Origin: Chitinophaga sp. E66
Lineage (GTDB): Bacteria > Bacteroidota > Bacteroidia > Chitinophagales > Chitinophagaceae
NCBI GenBank assembly: GCA_019285755.1
Contig: CP079103.1
Location: forward strand, 5,241,001 to 5,305,000
Direction: 5' to 3'
Length of the DNA stretch: 64,000 nt
Below, piece after piece: positions 20,425 through 30,820 of this stretch (position 1 is its first letter; every line of letters begins with the position of its first letter). The translations under genes were made by a program, and so were the position numbers. The notes beneath the pieces were generated by a model. That model was not told the DNA's origin and searched no databases. It worked only from the letters and a program-made list of their open reading frames with translations.

Positions 20425-20924
20425 TTGGAGAGGAACCAACTGCCCGGCCTACATGATTACGGAAACCGATTTTTTGATAGCCTGTATGCTATCGGGGTAA
20501 ACGCATCCACGTCCTGCAAATCCAATTTTGATCCATTTGTGAAGTATGGCGAAACCGCTGAAATAATGCTGGTAAGCTCGTTCGAAACCGCTTACATCCT
20601 AGATCTCCGTCTCAAAAAAGCTACTTTCCTGGACACATTCTGGATCGCTCCTTCCTGCGGATTATTAGATAAAGCAGGGAATTGGGCATTTATAGGGGAT
20701 TAGGATCTTTCTCGATCTGGAACAAAAACGGTATCCATCGTTTTGAACATCCGGACGTATTCGATGTTCGCCTTTCAGTCAAAGGAACCCTCCTGCTGCT
20801 GGACTATCCCTGGGGAAAGGATCCGCATGTCTGGGAATTCGATCTTGATGCCATGACGCTGCATAAACGGCGGACATTCCCCGATTATGCCCTTCAATCC
20901 CCAACCTCAAACGTCATTTGGTAA
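20425..20924 (+). CDS. hypothetical protein (one frameshift)
   Basis: About 166 residues from a possible TTG start. The first part (FVKYGETAEIMLVSSFETAY, LDLRLKKATFLDTFW) joins near 20690 to LGSFSIWNKNGIHRFEHPDVF and LLLDYPWGKDPHVWEFDLDA. The alternation of strands suggests a small beta-rich cytosolic protein. No signal peptide, membrane segment or known domain is seen. It sits 23 bp after the PRPP synthetase-like gene and 19 bp before a GNAT gene, so the three may be co-transcribed. The start codon is uncertain. Confidence 0.5.
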
Positions 20925-20943
20925 TCCTCCGTACCTTCGTATC

Positions 20944-21372
20944 ATGCCCGACATCCGCCTCATCGAATATGGCAGCTGCGACTATCACGACATGGTAGCA
21001 CTGCGCGATAAAATCCTCCGCCGCCCGCTGGGACTTACCTTCAGCGAGGAATACCTGCAACAGGAAATGCAGGATATCCTGGTCGGCTGCTTCGACGGCA
21101 ACCGCATCACCGGATGCTGTATCCTGACGCCTGTAGACGCAAATACCATTCAGCTGCGGCAAATGGCGGTAGATGATGACCAGCAGGGCAAGGGCACTGG
21201 CAGCAAAGTGCTCCGCTTCGCGGAACAGCAAGCGAGAAACGGGGCTTTACAGAATTAATGATGCATGCCCGGGATGTAGCAAAGCCTTTTATGAGAAAAC
21301 GGCTATTCAATCCGCGGAGATATGTTCACAGAAGTGGGAATCGATCACTGGGAAATGTACAGGAAACTGTAA
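20944..21372 (+). CDS. GNAT family N-acetyltransferase (one frameshift)
   Basis: About 142 residues, a single GNAT domain. The acetyl-CoA binding motif A is in QLRQMAVDDDQQGKGTGSKV (a Q/RxxGxG/A-type loop, here QQGKGTGS), with FTELMMHARDVAKPFYEKTG as the motif B region. The C-terminus MFTEVGIDHWEMYRKL is typical of the ElaA/YjcF-like branch. The frame shifts near 21235. The stop at 21370-21372 abuts the stop of the convergent YcxB-like gene at 21373. Substrate unknown. Confidence 0.8.
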
Positions 21373-21873
21373 TCAGCCGTTATTCTTCATCCGGAAGTCG
21401 GAGAACGTCCGTTGCATCAGCGCTCTGAACTGATGATGCGCTTCCTGGTTTTCGAAGGCGCTGATGGGAATAAGGAAGAAAGACCGCTTATCCCGATAGA
21501 GAAAGAAAAAGGATTGCGTTTCTACAATCTGGCTGAAGTTACGCCAGGAAATACTGCGTTCGCCGTGGCCGGTGACAATGGCCATACCTTCGTCGTTATA
21601 CCGCAGACGAATGTTATCCCTGAAAGTAGCGGCTTTATTATAAGTGGAAACTGGAAGCAGGTACCAGAAAGCCCATCCGAGGATCAGCATCATCAGCACA
21701 ATTCCCAGCATGGCATTGAAATTCACCATGCGAAACACATATCCGATCACGGTAGCCAATAGCAGGATGATCAGGGTATTGCGAAATACTTTGATTTCGC
21801 CCCTGCGCAAAAAATGGAACCGTAATGCATTGATAACTTCTTCCTTTTTGTAGGTAAACTGGAGCAAATGCAT
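21373..21873 (-). CDS. YcxB-like membrane protein
   Basis: 166 residues, intact. The pattern is that of the YcxB/DUF family: an N-terminal soluble stretch (MHLLQFTYKKEEVINALRFH), two hydrophobic helices (TLIILLLATVIGYVF and MLGIVLMMLILGWAFWYLLP), then a C-terminal half with SISWRNFSQIVETQSFFFLY and RSFFLIPISAF, the W-x-x-F and FxLIP motifs of YcxB. Inner-membrane protein of unknown function. It converges with the GNAT gene with no gap. Confidence 0.75.
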   Translation of the reverse strand: MHLLQFTYKKEEVINALRFHFLRRGEIKVFRNTLIILLLATVIGYVFRMVNFNAMLGIVLMMLILGWAFWYLLPVSTYNKAATFRDNIRLRYNDEGMAIVTGHGERSISWRNFSQIVETQSFFFLYRDKRSFFLIPISAFENQEAHHQFRALMQRTFSDFRMKNNG

Positions 21874-21890
21874 TAAACGAACTTACGAAA

Positions 21891-22382
21891 TTATTTCGAA
21901 GCAGTCAATGGCATTGGTGCGTCGAGATCGTCGCAAGTGGATACTGGCGCGGTTTTGCGGGTTTTAGCCGTGCGCTTGTCGCTCAGATCGTCTTCGTTAA
22001 GACCAGGGAAGTTTTTCTTGATGAATTGCATGTATTGCTGCAGCAACTTGGGATCTACCTTAAAGGGCGCCAGGATCTGGTCTTTAGGGTCGAGCTTCAG
22101 CGAGGGGTCGTTCTGAATGCGGGTTTCGTTCTGTAAATACCACTTATAAAGGTCTACCATGGCCTTCTGCATGTCCGACTCGTCTACTTTCTCCACGCGG
22201 GTCTGCGGAACGGTCCAGAGGATCTCCTCCAGCCGGTTGGTAGCCCGTGCTTTGGTAGTAGCGGCGGCAGCAGTGCCCTTGTCGGTTTTGTCGCCGTTAT
22301 TGGTAGTCTTATCGCCGTTGTGGGCGAACGCGGCAGTAGATGCTACCGTTCCGATTGCCAACATAAACAACAGCTTTTTCAT
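21891..22382 (-). CDS. hypothetical secreted protein
   Basis: 163 residues, intact. A clear signal peptide (MKKLLFMLAIGTVASTAAFA) is followed by a low-complexity Gly/Asp/Lys/Thr linker (HNGDKTTNNGDKTDKG), then a helical domain with many charged residues (LEEILWTVPQTRVEKVDESD, AMVDLYKWYLQNETRIQNDP). A single Cys lies near the C-terminus (STCDDLDAPMP). No known family recognised. It is 17 bp upstream of the YcxB-like gene on the same strand. Confidence 0.6.
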   Translation of the reverse strand: MKKLLFMLAIGTVASTAAFAHNGDKTTNNGDKTDKGTAAAATTKARATNRLEEILWTVPQTRVEKVDESDMQKAMVDLYKWYLQNETRIQNDPSLKLDPKDQILAPFKVDPKLLQQYMQFIKKNFPGLNEDDLSDKRTAKTRKTAPVSTCDDLDAPMPLTASK

Positions 22383-22550
22383 AAGGGTAATAGTTTAATG
22401 ACCTAAAAATACAAAATAACTGGTATAATAAAAGCCCTTTTGACGAATCCCTCCTTTTCCGGTACCAACAGCGTTTGTCATGAGACCAACGCTACCTGGG
22501 CTATATTCAAAAGACGACCCGCCTCAAGGAAAGTTGCAGCCACAGCGCCA

Positions 22551-23891
22551 TTATTTTTCAAATCCCTGGCCGAAACCTCGAATTTCCCCAGCACTGGCCC
22601 GCCCGATCCACAAATTCCACCTGCATCTTCCGGTCGTTCTGCGGGCCTAACACCTTGATCCTGCTATAGTTTTGTGTCACCACCAGGGTCCCTGGCACCC
22701 GGATCGGGCTGTTGACCTCTTCACCCGAAGGGGCGGCCTCCCGAAGTCAGTGGCGAATTAGTTATATCGTAAAGGGGATAATTACCCGTGCGTTCGAACT
22801 TTATGACTTCAGAATGGTGCCGGTCGCCGGTCAGAAAGACGATGCCCGGTATGTTCACTTCATTGAGCCAACTCATAAACGACTGGTACTCAACAGGGAA
22901 ATGATGAAAGCTATCCCAACGGGAGTAGATGTTCAGCGCCTGGCTCCCGGTTGCGATCACTTTAAAACGGGCATTGCTTTGCAAGAGAGCGTTCCTGAGC
23001 CATTCCATCTGCTCCTCGCCGTACATCTTCTTTTCAGGGTTAGGCTGGCCACCAACGCTATCGGGCATCCGCGATCCGCTGGAGAAGTAGCGCCCGTCGA
23101 GCAGGAAAAAGTCTACATCGCTGAAACTGAACTGGGTATATATGCCTTTGCCATCCCTGCCAAAGGTCGGGTTCGGCCAATATTCCTTAAAGACCTCCCG
23201 GCTTTCGTCACGAAAGATATAGGCTTTGCTGGCGTCGTTAGGCCCAAAGTCATGATCATCCCAGATGGCGTAATGCGGCATGGCCGACAGGAAAGATTGC
23301 AGCACCGGCAGGGAGCGGTCGCGGTGGGCGCGGTAGGCCAGCCCCGGGGCGGAGGAATAATCTACTTCTCGGGTGTACCAGTTATCCCCAGCCAGAGCAT
23401 GAAATCAGCCTTCTCACCGGCCATCGTGAGAAATATGGAGGAATCCTTGCCGTAAGGCTTCCCGGCCGGTCGAACCCTTCTTCATTAAAATAAGCGCAGG
23501 AACCGGTAAGGAAGGTAAAATCGGGTGCGGGCGTACGGTATTGCCATAGCGATTTGGTCTTGAAGACAGATTTCTTTGCCGCAACCTTGTCGGTAATGAT
23601 CTCATATTCATAAACCGTGGACGGATCGAGGTTGATGAGCTGTATTTTGACCGGGTTATATGTTTTGCCGAGCGCCCCCTCATATGTCCGGGTGCGGGCG
23701 CTGTTTTGCCTGCCTTGAGGCCAGTAACGAACGGCGAGTTGCTTTACCGAGGGCGCAACTTCCACCCAGATTATTACGTCTCGCAGCTCTATGGAGCCGG
23801 TCATTGGTCCGGCAACAAGGCCTTTCTGCTGTGCGGTAGCGGTGGTCAGGGCGAGGAGGAAAACGAGCAGGATAGCGGGGAGCTTTTTCAT
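22551..23891 (-). CDS. PhoD-like alkaline phosphatase/phosphodiesterase (about three frameshifts)
   Basis: About 447 residues. A signal peptide (MKKLPAILLVFLLALTTATA) leads to an N-terminal Fn3-like domain (VIIWVEVAPSVKQLAVRYWP) and the metallophosphatase domain: TFLTGSCAYFNEEG, ADFMLWLGDNWY, PHYAIWDDHDFGPNDAS, and GIVFLTGDRHHSEV. These hold the metal-binding Asp, Asn and His residues of the PhoD family. The tail (YSRIKVLGPQNDRKMQVEFVD) is the usual C-terminal strand region. Shifts lie near 23430, 23310 and 22730. The stop is inferred at 22551 after correcting one A; the uncorrected frame reads further. Likely periplasmic phosphate-scavenging enzyme. Confidence 0.85.
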
Positions 23892-23967
23892 GTGGACAGG
23901 TTTAGGTTTCCAAATATAACCCTGCCGGTCCGTTCGATGCTGCCGAAATGCAATAATTTTACGTGAA

Positions 23968-24706
23968 ATGGAAGCATATCTTAACTGGAGCGGGGCAAAG
24001 ATGCATCTTTCGCCCTCTGGCAGCTGCAAAAGCAGGGCGACATAAAAGTCCGCGGGCTTTTTACCACACTCAGCGAGGCATTCCGCCGCGTGTCGATGCA
24101 CGGGGTCCAGGAATCGCTGCTGGACGAGCAGGCGAAGCGGACGGGGCTCCCCTGAAAAAGGCCTTCCTCCCCGAAAACGCTTCTATGGAAGATTACAACC
24201 GGATTATGCGCGCTGCGCTGGAGGATTACCAGCAGGCTGGCATCCGTAAGGCGGTTTTCGGTGATATTTTCCTGGAAGACCTCCGCGCATATCGCGAATC
24301 TCAGTTGGCATTAGCAGGCATGGAAGGCATATTCCCGCTTTGGAAACGCGACAGCGCGGCACTGGCGGAAGATTTCATCAGCGCTGGCTTCAAAGCGGTG
24401 ATAGTGTGTGTGAATGACCGGTATCTACCTGCCAGTTTCGCCGGCCGGGAGTTCGATGCTTTCTTCCTCGCCGATCTGCCAGACAATGTGGATCCCTGCG
24501 GGGAAAACGGAGAGTTCCATAGTTTTGTGTACAACGGCCCCATATTCAGCGAGCCCGTCCCATTCCGCTTGGGTGAAACGGTAACGCGTACCTATGCTCC
24601 TGCCCGCAATGGCGATGATTGCTATAAAAGGATGATTCCGGAGAAAAGGATTGTTTTAAGGATGACGATGCTCCTGCTGCCGGGATACGCGCTTTCATTT
24701 CCGTGA
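23968..24706 (+). CDS. Dph6-related ATP pyrophosphatase (PP-loop; several frameshifts)
   Basis: About 240 residues. From the ATG at 23968 the corrected reading is MEAYLNWSGAK, then ASFALWQLQKQGDI: the SGAKDAS PP-loop that binds ATP. It continues GLFTTLSEAFRRVSMHGVQ and joins the long frame at KKAFLPENASMEDYNRIM. AGIRKAVFGDIFLEDLRAYR, EGIFPLWKRDSAALAEDFI and DPCGENGEFHSFVYNGPIF are the signature blocks of the diphthine-ammonia-ligase-like family. Bacterial members have no diphthamide to make, so the substrate is unknown. Shifts lie near 24000 and 24155; the C-terminal 30 residues are uncertain. It is divergent from the PhoD-like gene. Confidence 0.78.
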
Positions 24707-24752
24707 GTTACATCCCGTTTCCTGACGCTTACATAAAAACCGGCTTAAAAAA

Positions 24753-24780
24753 CAAAAGCAATGGAAAAATCCATTGCTTT
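24753..24780 (+). terminator. hairpin terminator (may act both ways)
   Basis: AAAGCAATGGA / TCCATTGCTTT, an 11-bp perfect stem with an A4 loop, flanked by A residues upstream and T residues at the end of the stem. It follows the Dph6-like gene. Confidence 0.6.
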
Positions 24781-25667
24781 CGAGAGTCATTTACTGTGCA
24801 AGAAGAGTCTTGCGGTGTAGGAATATTTGGTTTTTCATAGGACAGTAACCATATAAAAATTAATACTTTAACAAATATAAAATAAATTAAATAAATACAA
24901 TCGCTTTCTTTTTAATATTCGATCCATGCAAAAAGCGCCCTTAAAATGAATAATTTGAAATTGGATGCCCTTTTTTTTGAAGGAAATTCAATAAAAAAGC
25001 GCGGCTGGACAAAAACGGTTTTGCCGCCCTTTGAAAATTGTTAATGAACTTAGCCGCGAAGGAGTAATATCCCCAGGATCAATTCATCCGGGAAAACTAA
25101 TATATGTAAAATTGAACAGCTGCTTTGCAGTTGGTATTCTGTTAACATGAAATTGTCTTGTACAACCGCTTCATATACAGCTACGCATTAAAAATTCTAC
25201 CTGCTTTAGGAAGATTCGATGCATAACGTTTCACATCACTGCATAAATACCGCAGTGTTGAATTTACCGAAAGCATATGATTCGAATATGAATACGCATT
25301 CCGATGAAAAAGTAACGGAATGAAATTATCCGCAGTGCGGAAAGCGCACTATTTGTGAAGAAAATCTTAAAGAAATGTGAAAGCGAAAGTTAAAATGCTG
25401 TGTCAATGAAACGTACAGCCTTCAAGGGTTTGAAAGAAAAAGGGCACTTAGAAAAGCGCCCTCAATTTGTTACTATCCTATGAAAACCCTATTTGTATAC
25501 AAAGGTATATCGATGTTAACTTTATTTGAAATTTTCGAAGGTGAATAACAAATAATTAACAAAGTATCACCATTATTTATGCATCCCAAACCCTCTGCCA
25601 TGGCCAGTTTCACTATTTGCCGACATTTCCGGATTTGGCCGATACTTGTTAAAAAGTCCTGAACAGA
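24781..25667. other. AT-rich intergenic region before nrdJ 3' end
   Basis: Nearly 900 bp with no convincing gene on either strand. It is clearly richer in A and T than its surroundings. A hairpin, AGGGCacttagaaaaGCgCCCT, lies at about 25440-25461. The 12-mer CAAGGGTTTGAA at 25423-25434 equals the core of element C (30.63 kb), but no 11-bp arms surround it. No tRNA or known riboswitch motif was seen. Confidence 0.4.
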
Positions 25668-28600
25668 TCAGCTGCAACCCATGCTATTTCCGCAATTCAG
25701 GCATTTATAGCATGTACCGGAACGAACAGTTATGTGCCCGCAAGTGTTGCATGCCGGCGCATCACTTTGCATGCTGCGCATATATTCCTGGGTGCCTCCT
25801 CGCCCCGGCCGCAGCCACCGGCTGGGTTTTAGCCGCTTTAGGGCTGGGCGTTTCGGACTTGTTGCCGATGATCCGCACATTCGACAGCGCGGGTTTAGCG
25901 GCAGGAGCTGCCGGCTCCTCATCCCACTCATCTTCTCCCGAATTACCCGGTGCGTCAAGGATATGCACGAGGTCTGTACGGCCGAGATATTCATATCCCA
26001 ACACGCGGAAAATATAATCGATCAGCGAAGTAGCAGAACGGATATTCGGATGATCGACCATACCGGCCGGCTCGAAACGGGTAAAGACGAACTTATCAAC
26101 GAATTCTTCCAGGGGCACGCCATATTGCAATCCCACACTTACGGCGATGGCGAAGCAGTTCATAAGGCTGCGCAGCGTCGAACCTTCTTTGGCCAGGTCA
26201 ATGAAGATCTCGCCAAGAGTACCATCGTTATACTCGCCGGTACGTACGAAGATCGGCTGGCCGCCCACCTTTGCTTTCTGGGTAAACCCACGGCGCTTGG
26301 CCGGAAGCGTCTTCCGCTCCACGATGCGCGACAAGGCGCGTTTCAGGGACGTATCCGTGCTGGCGGTCATGCGGTTATTCAGTTCCTCGAGCAATTCATC
26401 AATGGTCAGCTGATTGAGATCGATGATCTGCGCGGTTTCCTGCGCGGGTGTTTCTGCATCGGCTGCTTTCTTTTTCTTGTCGCTTTTGTTGCTCAGCGGC
26501 TGGCTCAGCTTGGAACCGTCGCGGTACAGTGCGCAGGCCTTCAGGCCCAGTTCCCAGCTCAGTTTATATGCGTCTGCGATATCTTCTACCACTGCCTCAT
26601 TGGGCAGGTTGATCGTTTTGGAAATCGCGCCGGAAATAAATGGTTGAGCCGCCGCCATCATCCGGATATGCCCGTGGGGATGGATGTATCGTTCTCCTTT
26701 CTTGCCACATTTATTGGCGCAGTCGAACACGGGTAAGTGCGCATCTTTCAGGTAAGGCGCACCTTCTACGGTCATGGTACCGCACACGTAATCGTTCGCG
26801 GCCTCTATCTGCTCGTCGGTAAAGCCCAGTTCGTGCAGGAGGCTGAACTCCATGTTGAAATATTGCTCGGGCTTGAATCCCAGTCTCTGCAGGCATTCTT
26901 CGCCCAGGGTAAACACGTTGAAAACGAACGCAATGTCAAAGGAGGAGGCCACCGCGGTATCCAGCTTTTTCAGTTCATCTGCGATAAAACCTTTTTCGCT
27001 GAGTGTCTGCGGGTTGATGTAAGGCGCCCCGCCGAAGCTGCCGGTTCCTTTTGCATAATCCACGATGGCTTTGATCTCGTTGTCTTTATACCCAAGATTT
27101 TTAAGCGCTGCCGGGATAGATTGATTGATGATCTTAAAATACCCCCGCCAGACAATTTCTTGAACTTAACCAGGGCAAAATCAGGCTCCACGCCGGTAGT
27201 ATCGCAATCCATCACCAGCCCGATCGTACCCGTAGGCGCGATGACTGTGGATTGTGCGTTGCGGTAACCATATTGCTCACCCAGCTTCACGGCATCGTCC
27301 CATGCCTTTGTTGCCGCTTTGAGCAGGTAATCCGGGCAATAACGGGCATTAATGCCCTGCGGACGGATCTCCAGCCCTTCGTAAGCCTCTGTGGCATCAT
27401 AGGCCGCCGCGCGGTGGTTGCGCATCACCCGCAGCATATCTTCCCTGTTTTCCGCGTATTTGGGGAAAGCCCCAGGTGCCCGGCCATTTCGGCGGACGTC
27501 TTATACGACACGCCGGTCATGATCGCAGTGATAGCCCCGCGATGCCGCGAGCCTCCTCACTGTCGTACGAAATACCGCTTACCATGAGCATACTGCCCAG
27601 GTTGGCGTACCCCAGGCCCAGCGTCCTGTACTGGTAGCTAAGCTCCGCCACTTCGCGGGAGGGGAACTGCGCCATGAGAACGGACACTTCCAGCACCACG
27701 GTCCACAGGCGAACGGTATATTCAAAGCCTTCCACATCGAACTGGCTGGACGCGTCGTCGAAGAACCGGCGCAGGTTTACCGATGCCAGGTTACAGGCGG
27801 TATTGTCGAGAAACATGTATTCTGAGCAGGGGTTAGACGCATTGATGCGGCCGCCCTGTGGACAGGTATGCCATTCGTTGATGGTGGTATCGTACTGGGT
27901 GCCGGGATCGGCGCAGCGCCAGGCGGCGTAGGCGATCTGGTTCCACAAATCGCTGGCTTTCACCGATTTCATCACTTTCCCGGTGGTACGGGCCGTCAGG
28001 TTCCATTCGCCATCGGCTTCCAGGGCATGGAAGAAGCTGTTGGGGATGCGGACGGAGTTATTGGAATTCTGGCCGGAAACGGTTTTATAGGCTTCGCCTT
28101 CATAATCGGAGGCATAGCCGGCGTTGATGAGGGCGCCGACTTTCTTTTCCTCTTCTACTTTCCAGTTGATGAACTGGAGGATCTCGGGGTGGTCGAGATC
28201 GAGGCAGACCATTTTAGCCGCCCTGCGGGTGGTTCCGCCGGACTTGATGGCCCCAGCGGCGCGGTCGCCGATTTTAAGGAAGCTCATAAGGCCGGAAGAG
28301 CTGCCGCCGCCGCCGAGCTTCTCGTTTTCGCCGCGGATGCGGGAAAAGTTGGTGCCTACGCCTGAGCCGTATTTAAAGATGCGGGCCTCCCGGACCCAGA
28401 GGTCCATGATACCACCGTCGTTCACCAGGTCGTCGTCCACACTGAGGATGAAACAAGCGTGGGGTTGCGGCCGTTCGTAAGCGGAGGTGGATTTCTGCAG
28501 TTTTTCGGTCTTGGGATCCACGTAATAGTGGCCTGGGGCTTGCCCTTTATGCCGTAGCTCTCGAAGAGTCCGGTGTTAAACCATTGGGGGAATTGGGAAC

Positions 28601-28992
28601 ACAGGCCTGGTTAAGCATGCAATAGACCAGTTCTTCGTAGAAGATCTGGGCATCAGCGGAGGAGGCGAAGTAATCGTATTTTTCGCCCCAGGCGCGCCAG
28701 CAGTTGGCCATGCGGTGTATCACCTGGCGGACGGATGTTTCCCGTCCGGAAGAGCCATCGGGTTGCGGTACCCCGGCTTTCCGGAAGTATTTCTGGGCCA
28801 GAATATCGGTTGCGATCTGCGACCAGCCCTTCGGTACTTCCACATTATTCATTTCAAAACTACATCGCCTCCCGGATTGCGGATAACGGAAGAGCGCAGA
28901 TCGTACTCGAACTGATCGTAGGGGCTCACGCCTTCACGGGTAAAATGCCGGGAAAACGCAAGACCACTGGTCTTCTTAACTTGATTTTTCAT
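25668..28992 (-). CDS. nrdJ: vitamin B12-dependent (class II) ribonucleotide reductase (about six frameshifts)
   Basis: About 1100 residues. Makes deoxyribonucleotides using adenosylcobalamin. The corrected start is at 28992 (MKNQVKKTSGLAFSRHFTRE). Motifs: YGSGVGTNFSRIRGENEKLG, the active-site NPCSEYMFLDNTACNLASVN, STVIAPTGTIGLVMDCDTTG, and the C-terminal cysteine region ACNTCGHITVRSGTCYKCLN. The last has the paired cysteines of the redox/zinc tail. Shifts lie near 28858, 28560, 27530, 27460, 27150 and 25790. Class II enzymes work with or without oxygen. No cobalamin riboswitch was recognised upstream. Confidence 0.92.
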
Positions 28993-29233
28993 GCCCTAGA
29001 AAATTTTTAACAGGATTAAACAAAACTGGTTTTTCGACTCCGATGTGTGAGATAACTAAGTTACCTTACTATAGGTACACAAACGAGTTTTGTTTTGCAC
29101 AGCTTGTGGAAAAGCCCCATTAACAAAAACGGCTGTATTGATGTTGGTATTTCAGGTGATTTGGGGCGTTTTCAATTGCAAAATCAATACCATGCATATT
29201 TATTTCACGCTGTCCTTATTACGAAAAATTGTA

Positions 29234-29241
29234 TACATTTG
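29234..29241 (+). promoter_or_regulatory. -7 element of the GGGP synthase gene
   Basis: TACATTTG, an exact TAnnTTTG match, 26 bp before the ATG at 29268. The 240-bp gap to nrdJ also holds the divergent nrdJ promoter, which I could not place with certainty. Confidence 0.5.
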
Positions 29242-29267
29242 CGACAACCGGAACAATGCATTAGTTA

Positions 29268-30025
29268 ATGTACAGAAAAATATACAATTCCTTTATCGAG
29301 AGAAAGGCAAAGGGTACAAAATCGTTCGCTGTTCTGATTGATCCCGATAAGGTTACCCCGAAGGGATTGCAGAGCTGGCGGGCAAATGCACGGAGTCGAA
29401 GGTGGATTATATCTTCCTCGGCGGCAGCCTTGTGATCACAGACCATCTCGATGATGTGGTCCAGCAGATCAAGGCGAGCTGCGATATTCCGGTGATCCTG
29501 TTCCCGGGCAGCCCTTCTCAGGTATCCGCTACGCGGATGCCCTGTTATACCTTTCCATGATCTCGGGCCGCAATCCCGAACTCCTCATCGGCCAGCACGT
29601 GGTTTCCGCCGCTGCGGTTAAAAAGAGCGGGCTGGAAGTCATTTCCACCGGTTACATGGTAATAGACGGAGGAGCACCCACCACGGTTTCTTACATCAGT
29701 AACGCCACTCCCATCCCTGCAGATAAAGACGATATCGCTATGTGCACCGCAATGGCGGGAGACATGCTGGGCATGAAAGTGATTTACATGGACGCCGGCA
29801 GCGGAGCCCGCAAGCCCATCACCGAAAGCATGATCCAGCGGGTGAGCAGCCGGTGGAAGTACCGGTGATCGTTGGCGGAGGTATCAAGACCGCTGAAAAG
29901 CCTATTTAAATTGTAAAGCAGGCGCCGATATCATTGTTGTCGGTAACGCCATCGAAAAAGACGTTTCCCTGATCCGGGAAATCGCAGACGCCGTGCACAG
30001 CGCGCCTGTAAATGCCAGCCGTTAA
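29268..30025 (+). CDS. geranylgeranylglyceryl phosphate synthase-like protein (about four frameshifts)
   Basis: About 252 residues, a TIM-barrel prenyltransferase of the PcrB/GGGPS family that joins a polyprenyl diphosphate to glycerol-1-phosphate. Seen: SFAVLIDPDKVTP, DYIFLGGSLVITDHLDDVVQ, CDIPVILFPGSPSQVS, LYLSMISGRNPELLIGQHV, VIYMDAGSGARKPI and VIVGGGIKTAEK. The block SGRNPELLIGQHV and the GGGIK phosphate-binding loop are diagnostic. Shifts lie near 29355, 29520, 29865 and 29905. Members from Bacteroidota are known to make true ether-lipid precursors, although the lipid's role in these bacteria is unclear. Confidence 0.88.
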
Positions 30026-30143
30026 CCCACCTGGCATTATCCAGCTACTGCACTCCAGCTACCTTAATTATCCCTTTATCAAATTTTTTATTGATCCGCG
30101 CAAGATTCTTATGAAAACTTGCGCAGGTTTAATATCTTGCACC

Positions 30144-30387
30144 CCGAAACCAACCAGACCAATTTTAAGTAAAGTAATTCTACGGCCCTGAGTACGAGGC
30201 GTATGTTGACGTGAGCATGTCTACAATGAGGAGCAAAGGCCAATAGTCTTTTCATCCGCCCTGTTTGTGCATATACCTATCACAAGCATATCCAGAGAAT
30301 TTATTACAGTACGCGTAAAAGTAATCTGTCCCGGTCATGGTATGGTGTTCGGATAACTATGGTTTTTTCGGCCGTAAGGCCTTTTTT
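30144..30387 (+). ncRNA. candidate 6S-like structured RNA with its terminator
   Basis: A non-coding stretch after the GGGP synthase gene that ends in GGCC-gtaa-GGCC-T6 (30370-30387). Its 5' end (CCGAAACCAACCAGACC, 30144-30160) is complementary, with three single-base bulges, to 30333-30352 near the 3' end, so the RNA closes on itself as a long rod. The internal CCCTGAG and GTGAGCATG recall sequences in enterobacterial 6S RNA. Size (about 210-240 nt), rod shape and a terminator fit 6S RNA, which binds RNA polymerase. The identity is an inference; a different stable RNA is possible. Confidence 0.5.
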
Positions 30388-30410
30388 CATAAGCATAATT
30401 TAAATAAAAG

Positions 30411-30437
30411 CGGGCTGCCTTCTCCAGGGCAGCCCTT
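30411..30437 (+). terminator. second hairpin terminator after the candidate RNA
   Basis: GGGCTGCC / GGCAGCCC stem followed by TTTCCTTT. It lies 25 bp after the first terminator and may back it up. Confidence 0.5.
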
Positions 30438-30631
30438 TCCTTTAAATACTCCGTCCAATTGTCCAATACTTTAGACCGGATAAAACCGCCAGGGTTTAAC
30501 ATGCCGTGTTAAAAATTCCCGCATTTTTCCATCAATAATACTTACCCGCTGTTCTTTTCAATTTTAATGACTGTATCTCAATCAGTTATCAAAACCACTA
30601 CCATGAATCTGTTTATAATTCTACTGCCTTT

Positions 30632-30743
30632 CTCCTACCACCCTCCTACCAACCTCCTACTACCCCAGTGTTTACAAGGGTTTGAAGGTGTTTGGCAGGA
30701 GGTTGGCAGGAGGTTGGCAGGAGGTTGGTAGGAAGTTGAGCGG
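30632..30743. repeat. 11-bp-unit hairpin element C
   Basis: Left units CTCCTACCACC, CTCCTACCAAC, CTCCTACTACC (30632-30664); core with CCAGTGTTTACAAGGGTTTG and AAGGTGTTTG; right units GGCAGGAGGTT three times and GGTAGGAAGTT (30694-30737). Same architecture and core as elements A and B, with arm sequences of its own. It lies between the terminator of the candidate RNA and the terminator of the LytTR regulator. Confidence 0.85.
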
Positions 30744-30767
30744 AGAAAACACATCATTCTAAACCAA

Positions 30768-30802
30768 AAAGGGTGATGGAAGAGCAGCTTCCATCACCCT
30801 TT
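30768..30802 (-). terminator. terminator of the LytS/LytTR operon
   Basis: AAAGGGTGATGGAAG / CTTCCATCACCCTTT, a perfect 15-bp stem with a 5-nt loop. On the - strand it is followed by a T-run. It lies 18 bp after the regulator's stop. Confidence 0.8.
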
Positions 30803-30820
30803 GAATAGTATTTGTAACCT

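Noticed and set aside
25423..25434. Isolated CAAGGGTTTGAA, matching the core of element C
   Set aside because: No 11-bp units or complementary arms flank it. A 12-bp match can be chance in AT-rich DNA, so I do not count it as a family member.
28993..29233. Cobalamin riboswitch upstream of nrdJ
   Set aside because: The gap is short and I see no recognisable B12-box sequence; class II reductase genes need not carry one.
30144..30387. tmRNA, SRP RNA or RNase P RNA
   Set aside because: No tRNA-like ends or tag peptide, no GGAA/GCAG-type SRP hairpin, and no RNase P conserved regions were seen.
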